The notes: a model not told the origin generated them from the sequence alone. A stretch of 42,926 nt of DNA from Nitrospirae bacterium CG02_land_8_20_14_3_00_41_53 (GCA_002780895.1 PEUB01000138.1:1-42926), one strand, 5' to 3'. Shown: positions 9,447 to 18,206, numbered from the stretch's first letter. Made by a program: numbers and translations.

Positions 9447-9731
9447 TCACCTCAGCTTATCTGTATAACTCAATCTCATATATCTATTTTCTGTCCATCG
9501 CCATATAGGAACATCATAATAGCCGGACTTATTTACAGTTTCTGGCTCGCAGCCGTGATCGCTTGCAATTTCATCAAAAACCTGTTTTGTATCTTTGAAA
9601 GAACCGAAATGGTTGATTTCGACAACCTTACCGCCTTCCGCTGCCACTATTAAAATTTTTGCATCGCAGGGCCGGGGTAATTGGTATGTAATAACGGAGC
9701 TGATTGAGCTTTTGTTTTTTATAGGCTCTCC
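9447..9731 (-). other. Partial coding region of unknown family (no clear start)
   Basis: Open frame EHGEPIKNKSSISSVITYQLPRPCDAKILIVAAEGGKVVEINHFGSFKDTKQVFDEIASDHGCEPETVNKSGYYDVPIWRWTENRYMRLSYTDKLR*. Confidence 0.4.
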
Positions 9732-9746
9732 ATGCTCTAATTATCG

Positions 9747-10451
9747 TCAGATTCCAAGATTTCGAATATTAGAGTACAAATCCCACAAATCTATCTCTTT
9801 AATCCTAAAGGCTGTTCCGCGGTTTCTTACTGAGCCAGTCTCTTTAAGATGCATTCTCAAATCAATGCCAACCTTGCCGGACTTAAAGGCATTTATAAAA
9901 TTCCGCGGTATGGGAGTGGTAAGTATATGTGCTTCACTGTATAAAAACTCTTCCTCTCCATTCGCATCAAATCGTCTATCCGCGATAACAAATAGGACAC
10001 TGCTAAGCTTTGACATTAATTTTCCAACCATGACGAAAACATCCCATGTGGCTAATGAAGTTCCATTTTCGTCTATGAGACTTACTTTATTGTTCAAATC
10101 ATCGATTAGGAGACTCAGACCTTGAGATATTTGCCTTCCAGCATATACGGTGTTCTTTAAAGCTTTCCTGCCAGCATCATCAACATAACCATATTTTTCG
10201 ATTAAATCCTTTTGGGATATATGCCAGACCCCTCTATTAAAGCAAAATAATGTTACAAGAGAAGCTGAATCTTTTCTCGTTGTTTTAATCTCTACTCTTC
10301 CGCCGATGTCTGGGATTGGAATATTAGTTTCGGTCAATCCCATTTTTTGCTCAAAGGTATGTCCTACGCCTGTTGAACCATGTCGAACTGTAGGAACGTA
10401 TCCCATCGCTTTCAAGGCACGAAGTCTGCGCTCTATTTCCTTTAGAGTCAT
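9747..10451 (-). CDS. MvaI/BcnI-family type II restriction endonuclease
   Basis: HTFEQKMGL...IPDIGGRVEIKTTRKDSASLVTLFCFNRGVWHISQKDLIEKYGYVDDAGRKAL; 4-nt ATGA overlap with upstream MTase. Confidence 0.75.
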   Translation of the reverse strand: MTLKEIERRLRALKAMGYVPTVRHGSTGVGHTFEQKMGLTETNIPIPDIGGRVEIKTTRKDSASLVTLFCFNRGVWHISQKDLIEKYGYVDDAGRKALKNTVYAGRQISQGLSLLIDDLNNKVSLIDENGTSLATWDVFVMVGKLMSKLSSVLFVIADRRFDANGEEEFLYSEAHILTTPIPRNFINAFKSGKVGIDLRMHLKETGSVRNRGTAFRIKEIDLWDLYSNIRNLGI

Positions 10452-11899
10452 TTTATCCTTTCCATTATTACAATGTATTCTTCGGTCATGGTTGCACCTA
10501 ATACGCCAGTTTTATTAGTAGGACTATTCTTTGACGGCATCCTCTTATTAGGAATTTTTCGGATAATAGTTTCTATATGTCTAAAGCCGACATGTTCCCC
10601 AAAATCTGCTACAATTTCATCTGTTGGCAGTTGAATTCCCTTAACTGTTCTATTACCCACTACCATGCATAAAAAGCCTCCCCTTTTTGTAACGCGATTC
10701 AGTTCGACAAAACATTTATTCAGATCAATATAAAATGCCATAACATCTCTTGCTCTTTTCTTGTCAATGCGTGATATTAGATCTACAGAATATCTCAAAT
10801 TTGGGGAACTATAGCCTAAGTGAAGATTATTGATATTTAACCGCCCCCCTAAAGAACGGTTGTCTGTATCTAAAGACTGGCCATTAAAACCAAGCCACTG
10901 TAAAGAAAGTCTTGAGAACTGGCCATATGCAACTGTAGTTTTCGAATCGCCATACGGTGGAGAGGTTACTACAATGTTGACGACACCGTCTTTAATGCTT
11001 GTTCTATAACGGGTATCCTCGTTTAAGATATTGACCTGCGCTTCTTTTTCTTTAAATTCTTCCCATAGTTCAGCCATCGCATTAATGTTTTGTTCAGCTC
11101 TTGCTTTAAAAATTTCAATAACAGGTGGATTAAAATCATTCAATTTTTCTTCATCAATACGATACAATTTAAACTCTCCATTCCTTGTATTAGAAGATAC
11201 TCTTGCAGTAAAACTGAACACTACCTTGAAAAAATCCCTTATTTTTTTATCTCTTATTAAGTCGATGGCCGCTCTCAATGATGCCAGCTTAGATACAACT
11301 CGAGGTTTAAACCAAAAATCAATATTAAAGAAAGCAGGATTATTTATTTTTTTTGTCGTAGATACTTTTTCCAAGATATTTTCCAATCCATTTTGTAATT
11401 GTTTGTAATTAATTGGGGTCGTCTTAACCTTGCTTATTAAAAGAGAAAGCGGGTTAATATCAATACCATACGAGTCATAACCTCTGATAAATGCTTCCAA
11501 TAAAACAGAGCCAGAACCACAAAATGGGTCTAACACAACTGCTTTTGGTTTCGCATACAAATCAATAAGCCTTCCTGCTACTTGAGGTATCATCATTGCA
11601 GGATAAGGGTGAATAGGGTGCGTATAGCCCCGTGTATTATCCTCAGCATAATTCCAACTCGGATCGTATTTTTTAGTTCGGGTTGAATCTTGCCACAAAT
11701 ACTTTATGTTGGTTAAGGTATCGGCGTCTGTATTATCGTCAATCTGGGATACGCCCAAGCGATTATAGAAAGCTAACTGCTCTCTCAACATTAAGCAGTT
11801 ATGTTTTTCTTTGCAAGCTTTGCAGTTATCCAGAGTACCTGTACAACAAGCATGCTGAGGCTCTGCATATGTTTTAGCACGCATACTTTGTCCTCTCAT
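10448..11899 (-). CDS. Type II DNA methyltransferase (m4C/m6A, SPPY type), cognate of the MvaI/BcnI-like REase
   Basis: VLDPFCGSGSVLLEAF (motif I), VTSPPYGDSKTTVAYGQFSRLS (motif IV); N-term Cys cluster. Confidence 0.85.
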   Translation of the reverse strand: MRGQSMRAKTYAEPQHACCTGTLDNCKACKEKHNCLMLREQLAFYNRLGVSQIDDNTDADTLTNIKYLWQDSTRTKKYDPSWNYAEDNTRGYTHPIHPYPAMMIPQVAGRLIDLYAKPKAVVLDPFCGSGSVLLEAFIRGYDSYGIDINPLSLLISKVKTTPINYKQLQNGLENILEKVSTTKKINNPAFFNIDFWFKPRVVSKLASLRAAIDLIRDKKIRDFFKVVFSFTARVSSNTRNGEFKLYRIDEEKLNDFNPPVIEIFKARAEQNINAMAELWEEFKEKEAQVNILNEDTRYRTSIKDGVVNIVVTSPPYGDSKTTVAYGQFSRLSLQWLGFNGQSLDTDNRSLGGRLNINNLHLGYSSPNLRYSVDLISRIDKKRARDVMAFYIDLNKCFVELNRVTKRGGFLCMVVGNRTVKGIQLPTDEIVADFGEHVGFRHIETIIRKIPNKRMPSKNSPTNKTGVLGATMTEEYIVIMERIK

Positions 11900-11957
11900 C
11901 TTTTAGTTCTTTCAGCCTTTGCCGATCGCCGATGATTATGGTAGTTTTAGAAAGCAT
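11874..11957 (-). other. 27-aa ORF/relic overlapping the MTase start
   Basis: MLSKTTIIIGDRQRLKELKDERTKYAC*; shares a 22/25-nt match with 9363-9387. Confidence 0.35.
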
Positions 11958-11976
11958 AAGTTTTATTCTTGAAAAA

Positions 11977-13833
11977 TTACTCAATAATTTTTTCTATTAC
12001 CGATTTTACTTCTGCATTTAGTCCATCTGCTGCTAACTGCTTAGCAATTTGTTCAACTAAAATAGGATATATCGTATTCAATGCACCATCTATATTTTTT
12101 CTACAAAACTCCTTTAATATCTCACGCCCTGGACATAACTCGACCCATTTCTGCTCCCATTGATTATCAATTTCGTTAAATGCTTGTTTAATATATTTAT
12201 CGTGTTCCTTTTCTTCTAGTAAGGAGAGTATATCGGGGAGTCGTCTATCCGCAATAGTTTTATATGATTCTTTGATATTTTTAGGATCGATTTTAATATG
12301 ATGGACTATTTTTTCATTAATTAAATTTTCTAATTTTTTAGCAACTATAATATTTTTTAAACCATCAGCAATTAATTTTAGTTCTTTATTAATTTCCTCT
12401 GGACTATTAAATATTTTTAGCAGCTTGATTCCTTTATGGGTGGATAAAACATTGTAAATAGCCTTACCATCGAGCAGATAATTTTCTATATGGTATCTTT
12501 CCCATACATGAATACGACCTATTGTTTCGCTTTCTATCCTTCCAATCTCCTCATCTGATAAATAGTCTCTATCTCTAATTCCTCTAAAATTTTCAAATCT
12601 GCTTGCCTTATTAAGCAAATCAATTGCTCCTCTAACACCCCGCACACCTTGAGAAGGTATAAAAGATGCACTATGAACAATATTTGGATTTATATATTCA
12701 AGGATTTGGCTATCAGACTCTCCCTCAACATAAACTATTCGTTGTGAAATCATTTGAATATGCACTGATGCACCGAGTGATTTCAATGTTTCAATTTTCT
12801 CGCTTTTTAGATCTACTCTCTCTGCTATATTTGGATTGCCTCCTGTTAAACGATAAATTATTTCTTTTTCGCATGAGCCTATTATTTCAGGAGAATGAGT
12901 GCCGATCCAGAATTGATTTCCTATATCAGCTACCCCTTGCAAGTAACTGAGAACTCTTCTTTCCAAAGCCCCATGCAGATGTAACTCGGGCTCATCAAAT
13001 AAAATGACTGAATTTGTAAACTTTCTCTTTTCCAATAAAGCATAAGTCATTAAAATTTCTCGTTGGCCTGAGCTTAAAGCATCTATATCATGTGGACCTC
13101 TGGGTGTTTTGACTATGAAATTTGCTGGCCTCGTTAGGTAAACATCTAAATCTACGCCTTCAAACTCAACACCATCCAAAAAATGAGTAAATATCTTTTT
13201 TACACCTTCTATATATTGTGGATGCGGCTCGATATGTTTATTTGAAGCTTGTAAATGTAAATCTACCATATGCATCCATAGCAAATCACTTTTAAGATTA
13301 GTAAATTTTTCAGATGTGTCATCAAACATCCTATGTCTATCTTGTTCAATTAAGTCTTGTGAAAATGAAATACTAGAAATTTGCCCTTTCCCAAATCTTC
13401 TGTCAGAAGGAATGTGTTCAAATTTTCCAACATTATATTTTGAAAAAATAGCAGGCGAGAAAAGTTGTCGAAAAAGATTGATATCGTCTCCTGCGGGCGT
13501 AACACTTAGGTTTTTATCAACTGTTATGGTTGACTTCAATACGTCTTTTTCGGTATTAAGGGCTTCTTGCTCTTCTTTTGTCAGTCCTACTTCTAGTGTT
13601 ATACTAGCGCGATCTTTTCCTAAGCTGACAAAATTAGGATAAAGACTAGAAAGATTAATCCCCCATCTTGTTGAATAACTCGCCATACTGGTCTTAAAGA
13701 CACGAATCGCTTCGAATAGCGCACTTTTACCACTCCCATTTGGGCCAACAATTAATATAATGTTTCCTAAATCTTGAAACTCAGCGCTATCTATACATCT
13801 GACATTCTCGACTTTTAGATAAGTAATTTTCAT
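11977..13833 (-). CDS. AAA/ABC-type ATPase fused to TOPRIM/DUF4435-like domain (PARIS-merged/OLD-like anti-phage candidate)
   Basis: Walker A GPNGSGKS, LSSGQREIL, Walker B SVILFDEPELHLH, then IVYVEGESDSQILEYI, IRDRDYL, YHIENYLLD. Confidence 0.75.
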   Translation of the reverse strand: MKITYLKVENVRCIDSAEFQDLGNIILIVGPNGSGKSALFEAIRVFKTSMASYSTRWGINLSSLYPNFVSLGKDRASITLEVGLTKEEQEALNTEKDVLKSTITVDKNLSVTPAGDDINLFRQLFSPAIFSKYNVGKFEHIPSDRRFGKGQISSISFSQDLIEQDRHRMFDDTSEKFTNLKSDLLWMHMVDLHLQASNKHIEPHPQYIEGVKKIFTHFLDGVEFEGVDLDVYLTRPANFIVKTPRGPHDIDALSSGQREILMTYALLEKRKFTNSVILFDEPELHLHGALERRVLSYLQGVADIGNQFWIGTHSPEIIGSCEKEIIYRLTGGNPNIAERVDLKSEKIETLKSLGASVHIQMISQRIVYVEGESDSQILEYINPNIVHSASFIPSQGVRGVRGAIDLLNKASRFENFRGIRDRDYLSDEEIGRIESETIGRIHVWERYHIENYLLDGKAIYNVLSTHKGIKLLKIFNSPEEINKELKLIADGLKNIIVAKKLENLINEKIVHHIKIDPKNIKESYKTIADRRLPDILSLLEEKEHDKYIKQAFNEIDNQWEQKWVELCPGREILKEFCRKNIDGALNTIYPILVEQIAKQLAADGLNAEVKSVIEKIIE

Positions 13834-13911
13834 TTAATTCCCTATTTAAACTCTTTCTTTATTATCTCAAAATCCCTAACACCCCGGTCAAAATAATCTA
13901 CCTTTCCTTCC

Positions 13912-14070
13912 TCACCCCTTTAAACGGCTTTTATCTGCCTTCTGATCAATAAACAACTTAGTGTCCGTGTCTATTTTTGTCCAGCGCTGATTGTGAGGGT
14001 TATAAACCTGTGAACGGTTTTTAACCGCTCCTTGTCTGTGATTGTCTCCATACGGTGCATTCTTAGCCAT
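13912..14070 (-). CDS. Small conserved-looking protein (52 aa)
   Basis: MAKNAPYGDNHRQGAVKNRSQVYNPHNQRWTKIDTDTKLFIDQKADKSRLKG; ATG starts 2 nt after the repressor stop (TGAgtATG). Confidence 0.65.
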   Translation of the reverse strand: MAKNAPYGDNHRQGAVKNRSQVYNPHNQRWTKIDTDTKLFIDQKADKSRLKG

Positions 14071-14072
14071 AC

Positions 14073-14699
14073 TCAAACCTCCAACTTTGGAATTGTTGTT
14101 ACAGCCACTCCTTGAACCTGAAAATTTTCAGTCAGGATAATCGGTTTATGCTTTTTATTATTCGACCTTGGCATTAAAACAACACAATTTTTACTATGTT
14201 GAAACTCTTTCACAGTTGCTTCATCATCAATCAGTGCTACAACTATATCGCCATTTTGTGCCACTGACTGCTGGCGAACAAGTATTAAATCTCCATCATT
14301 GATTCCAGCCTTGTTCATAGAATCGCCTTTAGCCCTAAGCAAGAAGTATTTAAACCCGGGCTTTGCAAGGGAAACAGAAACAGGAATAAATCCTTCAATA
14401 TTTTCATGAGCCAAAATAGGTACTCCACAAGTTACCATACCAACCAAAGGAATATCGACTGTGCGGGCATGAACTGAATCTGCGTCAATATCTTTAATTA
14501 ACTGCAAATCTCCATTTGAACGCTTTCTTAAAATACCTTTCTGGATTAATTCCTCAATAATTAAAGCAGCCGATCTGGGGGATTTATATCCAAGTGCTGT
14601 CATCAGCTCACGCACAGATGGGGTTTTGCCCTTATGCATAAGCCAGTTTCGTATATAGCGAACTGCGTCTGCTTGTTTTTGACTGAGTTGTGTCTTCAT
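14073..14699 (-). CDS. LexA/S24-type self-cleaving repressor
   Basis: LexA-like wHTH LSQKQADAVRYIRNWLMHKGKTPSVRELMTALGYKSPRSAALIIEELIQKGIL; Cys-Gly cleavage site VTCGVP; Ser AKGDSM; Lys ATVKEF. ATG at 14699 replaces the longer track start. Confidence 0.85.
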   Translation of the reverse strand: MKTQLSQKQADAVRYIRNWLMHKGKTPSVRELMTALGYKSPRSAALIIEELIQKGILRKRSNGDLQLIKDIDADSVHARTVDIPLVGMVTCGVPILAHENIEGFIPVSVSLAKPGFKYFLLRAKGDSMNKAGINDGDLILVRQQSVAQNGDIVVALIDDEATVKEFQHSKNCVVLMPRSNNKKHKPIILTENFQVQGVAVTTIPKLEV

Positions 14700-14700
14700 A

Positions 14701-14738
14701 ATTATACAAAGTGTATAATAGTGTATTAAAAAAGTCAA
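14701..14738 (-). promoter_or_regulatory. sigma70-like promoter with overlapping palindromic operator for the LexA-like gene
   Basis: Minus strand TTGACT-N17-TACACT; operator ATTATAC-N5-GTATAAT at 14701-14719 overlaps -10 and abuts the ATG. Confidence 0.65.
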
Positions 14739-15016
14739 GCGGAAAATTAGCAGCCGTCCCATGTACGTTGTTGACTAAGTTGACTTATTAGATGTAATTC
14801 ATTTCAAAACTTCCAAATGCATGTTTCAAATGGTATTCATCATTTTTAATCGAAAGCTCGCTCTGCGGACTTGTAGGTGCAAGTCGCATCCAATGAAAAG
14901 TATCCAGAGTGCACATTTGATGAAGAACTAAATAAATGGTAAGTCAAGAATTCTGAGAGTAAGAAATAAGCTCTTTAAGTTGCCAGATTATATAAAATTA
15001 GTTTTCAAATTAGTCA

Positions 15017-15802
15017 TTACGTCCTGCTCAATAATCTTAATGCCTTCTCGTGAAGTCTCTCATTCCCAGACGCAAGCAGTGAAGTACTTTTTTTAAGGCT
15101 GACTTCGATGGTCTCAATAGAATTCCCGTTCATATCTGTAAAGATCCCCCCTGCCTCTTTTACAAGCAACCAGCCACCTGCGAAATCAAAGCTCCTCGAA
15201 GGTGATGGGCTAACAAATATGCTGATTGCACCATATGCAAGGTATGCAAGATCAAGTGCCGTAGCACCAAGACACCGTGTCTTCCTCGATTCTGCAAGAA
15301 GCGGAATTATACGGGGGATGTCTTCGTGAGGAGTTTGTGTCTCATATGCGATAAAATAAAAATTGTCATCCTTCTGTGTATTCATCCTTTCACCATTTAA
15401 GAATGCTCCTTTGCCTCTCTCTGCCCAGAACTCATCACCGTTTATGAGATTCACAACATATGCTGATTCAATATCCCCTACTGTATTTCCATCCACGACT
15501 GCAATAGATGTGCAGAAAAAAGGGATACCAGAGACTGCATTCCTGCTGCCATCAATTGGGTCTATCAGTATCTTTTTACCGCCGCCTTTTATATCCTTTA
15601 TCCCAAGCTCTTCAGAGACAATCGTCATTGCTTCTCCCGATTCATCAAGACCAGAGATAATAATATCTTCTGCTATTTTATCTATTGGATAGGTCTTATC
15701 GCCTGATGCACCAATACCGATAGCACTTTTAATCCCTTTTTTGATTAAGGGGATTTTTTTTAAAAGCCTTTTACCTATATTCCTGAGTAATTTGATTTCC
15801 AT
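15017..15802 (-). CDS. Inositol monophosphatase family protein
   Basis: IDPIDGSRNAVSGIPFFCTSIAV; DFAGGWLLVKEAGG. Confidence 0.85.
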   Translation of the reverse strand: MEIKLLRNIGKRLLKKIPLIKKGIKSAIGIGASGDKTYPIDKIAEDIIISGLDESGEAMTIVSEELGIKDIKGGGKKILIDPIDGSRNAVSGIPFFCTSIAVVDGNTVGDIESAYVVNLINGDEFWAERGKGAFLNGERMNTQKDDNFYFIAYETQTPHEDIPRIIPLLAESRKTRCLGATALDLAYLAYGAISIFVSPSPSRSFDFAGGWLLVKEAGGIFTDMNGNSIETIEVSLKKSTSLLASGNERLHEKALRLLSRT

Positions 15803-16653
15803 GTTGAGGGTATTTTACGTGAGGTTTTAATGGCATCCGCAACCCTTGCCACTTTAGCCATCTCCTTCACATCATGGACACGGACTATATTCGCACCATT
15901 CATAATAGAGATGGCAACTGCTGCTGCAGTGCCTTCAAGCCTATTTGTTACAGGCACATTCCCGAGGATCTTTCCGATGAATGCCTTTCTTGATGGACCT
16001 ATAAGGACTGGCTTTTCTAAAAGGGTAAATTCATGAAGATTCCTAATTATCTCAAGATTGTGGCCAAATGTTTTACCAAAACCCATACCAGGGTCGATTA
16101 TTATCTTATCTGCTGAGATTTCTGATTTTATTGCTATCCTTATACCTATCCTGAGGTAATCCATTATCTCAGGTATTAATGACTCATAGACAGGATTCTG
16201 CTGCATATCTTTTGGTCTCCCTTTTATGTGCATAATCACCACGGGAACTTTGTACCTGGAGACAATCTCTGGCATCACAGGGTCAAACCTTAATCCGCTT
16301 ATGTCATTTACCATAGAAGCGCCAGCATCGAGTGCATTTTTTGCTACCTCTGATTTATATGTATCAATAGATATTGGAACCTTAATTTCCTTTGCAAGTA
16401 CCTCAATAACCGGGATTGTACGCCTTAACTCTTCTTCGATAGTGACTGGTTCAGAGCCTGGCCTTGTTGATTCACCGCCTATGTCAATAATATCAGCGCC
16501 ATCTTCAATCATTTGTATTGCTCTTTTGATGGCTGAGGACTTATTAAAGTACAGGCCGTTGTCAGAAAAGGAATCTGGCGTGACATTCAGGACTCCCATA
16601 ATATAGGTCTTTTTAGAAAAGTCTAAGGAGAAATTTCTCCATGCGAGTTTCAT
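15775..16653 (-). CDS. folP: Dihydropteroate synthase
   Basis: MGVLNVTPDSFSDNG, DIGGESTRPGS, IDPGMGFGKTFGHN. Confidence 0.95.
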   Translation of the reverse strand: MKLAWRNFSLDFSKKTYIMGVLNVTPDSFSDNGLYFNKSSAIKRAIQMIEDGADIIDIGGESTRPGSEPVTIEEELRRTIPVIEVLAKEIKVPISIDTYKSEVAKNALDAGASMVNDISGLRFDPVMPEIVSRYKVPVVIMHIKGRPKDMQQNPVYESLIPEIMDYLRIGIRIAIKSEISADKIIIDPGMGFGKTFGHNLEIIRNLHEFTLLEKPVLIGPSRKAFIGKILGNVPVTNRLEGTAAAVAISIMNGANIVRVHDVKEMAKVARVADAIKTSRKIPSTWKSNYSGI

Positions 16654-16918
16654 GATTCTTTAAGATGAATGGCTCTTTATTGCAATGTTCTCCATAAACA
16701 TTACATCCCGAGAACTTTTTGATATTATAGCACATTACCTTTCTGACCAAACTTGTTTTACTTATTTCTATCTATTTTAAGCAACTAAAATATAAGAGAA
16801 ACTTCAAATTGTAAAGAGGAAAAGATAACTCGCTATTTCTTGCCCCTATTAGTTAATACCTAAATTGAGCGATTCTTAATAATACAATCATGGAACTTGT
16901 TGAATTTATTATCAAACA

Positions 16919-17045
16919 CCCCTACCCTAACCCTCCCCCGTCAAGGGGGAGGGAATAACGCCCCCCAACCCCCTCTTAATTTAAGAGGGGGAGAAAGGGG
17001 AGTTATGTTCCCCTTCCCTGGCGGGAGGGGCGAGGGGAGGAGGAT
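16919..17045. repeat. Intergenic GC-rich palindromic repeat cluster
   Basis: ccctcccccgtcaagggggaggg...ccccctcttaatttaagaggggg...ccccttccctggcgggagggg. Confidence 0.75.
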
Positions 17046-17217
17046 TATAATCGCTCAATTTAGTTAATAAAGAGATGCTGTTTCTAAAAAATCTCTTTAA
17101 TGGTCCAATTGAGTTTTTAAAGCCTTATGTTGTAATATTTTTATATAAATAATTTAATGAAAATTAGTAATCCCCCTATATCCCCCTTTCTAAAAGGGTA
17201 AATTGAGGCATTTAAAA

Positions 17218-17391
17218 ATGGTTAAAGACAAGGTAGTAGAAGAGATAAAGAAAAAAGCTGTTAATGGTAAGCTTCCCTGCCCTATTGCAAGAAAGCTTGC
17301 TAAGGAGCTTTCTATTTCTTATAAAGAGGTCGGCAGGGCAGCTGATGAACTTAATATAAAGATCACAGACTGTGAGCTTGGTTGCTTCTGA
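17218..17391 (+). CDS. Small protein upstream of ccsA
   Basis: MVKDKVVEEIKKKAVNGKLPCPIARKLAKELSISYKEVGRAADELNIKITDCELGCF; overlaps next ATG. Confidence 0.6.
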   Translation: MVKDKVVEEIKKKAVNGKLPCPIARKLAKELSISYKEVGRAADELNIKITDCELGCF

Positions 17392-18206
17392 TGGGGGTAA
17401 TATTATTTGAATTAGCCCTGACCTTTTATTTCACTGCAACTATTGTCAGCATTATAGAACTCTTCAAAGGTTCAAGAATCACGTCAAAGATTATACTTTC
17501 ATCGGCCGGGATCGGGTTTGCCATTCATACTGCGTGTATTATTTATCGTTATGTTACTGCAGGCCATATCCCTATAACAAACGCACATGAGGCAACATCA
17601 TTTTTTTCCTGGTGTGTAGTCCTTATCTTTTTCATTTTACAATTTAGATACAGGATTATCCTCCTCTCCTCCTTTATTATGCCCATAGTATTTATTCTGA
17701 TGCTTTCATCCTCAATGCTGCCGAGAGAGATAAAACCTTTAAGCCCTGTGCTGCAGAGTTACTGGCTCGGCATACATACAGTTCTTGCCTTTTTAGGTAA
17801 TGCTGCTTTTGCAATGGCATTTGGAATAGGTCTTATGTATCTTGTTCAGGAACACTATGTGAAATCCAAACACCTTGGCGGGCTATTTGAGAGATTACCG
17901 AGCCTCCAGACCCTCGATGAAATAAATTACAGGCTGATAACCATTGGGTTTCCCTTGCTTACGCTTGCAATAATAACCGGTGTTTTATGGGCAGAGAGCG
18001 CCTGGGGAAGTTACTGGAATTGGGATCCGAGAGAGGTCTGGTCGCTTATAACATGGTTCATCTATGCCATTGTGCTTCACGCCCGGCTTATAGCCGGATG
18101 GAGAGGTAAAAAGGCTGCTTTATTATCTATAATCGGTTTTTTAACAATTCTTATCGCTTTCTTCGGTATTAAATTACTCCAGAAAGGTCTTCATGTTTTC
18201 CTATGA
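17391..18206 (+). CDS. ccsA: Cytochrome c assembly protein (CcsA/ResC-like)
   Basis: WGSYWNWDPREVWSLITWFIYAIVLHAR haem-handling motif, multi-TM. Confidence 0.9.
   Translation: MGVILFELALTFYFTATIVSIIELFKGSRITSKIILSSAGIGFAIHTACIIYRYVTAGHIPITNAHEATSFFSWCVVLIFFILQFRYRIILLSSFIMPIVFILMLSSSMLPREIKPLSPVLQSYWLGIHTVLAFLGNAAFAMAFGIGLMYLVQEHYVKSKHLGGLFERLPSLQTLDEINYRLITIGFPLLTLAIITGVLWAESAWGSYWNWDPREVWSLITWFIYAIVLHARLIAGWRGKKAALLSIIGFLTILIAFFGIKLLQKGLHVFL

Noticed and set aside
14868-14885. gacttg-N6-caagtc inverted repeat near 14.87 kb as an attachment site or tRNA remnant
   Set aside because: Only 6-bp arms, no tRNA features and no integrase in the window.
16919-17045. CRISPR-like array
   Set aside because: Repeats are palindromic and irregular, with no constant repeat/spacer periodicity and no cas genes.
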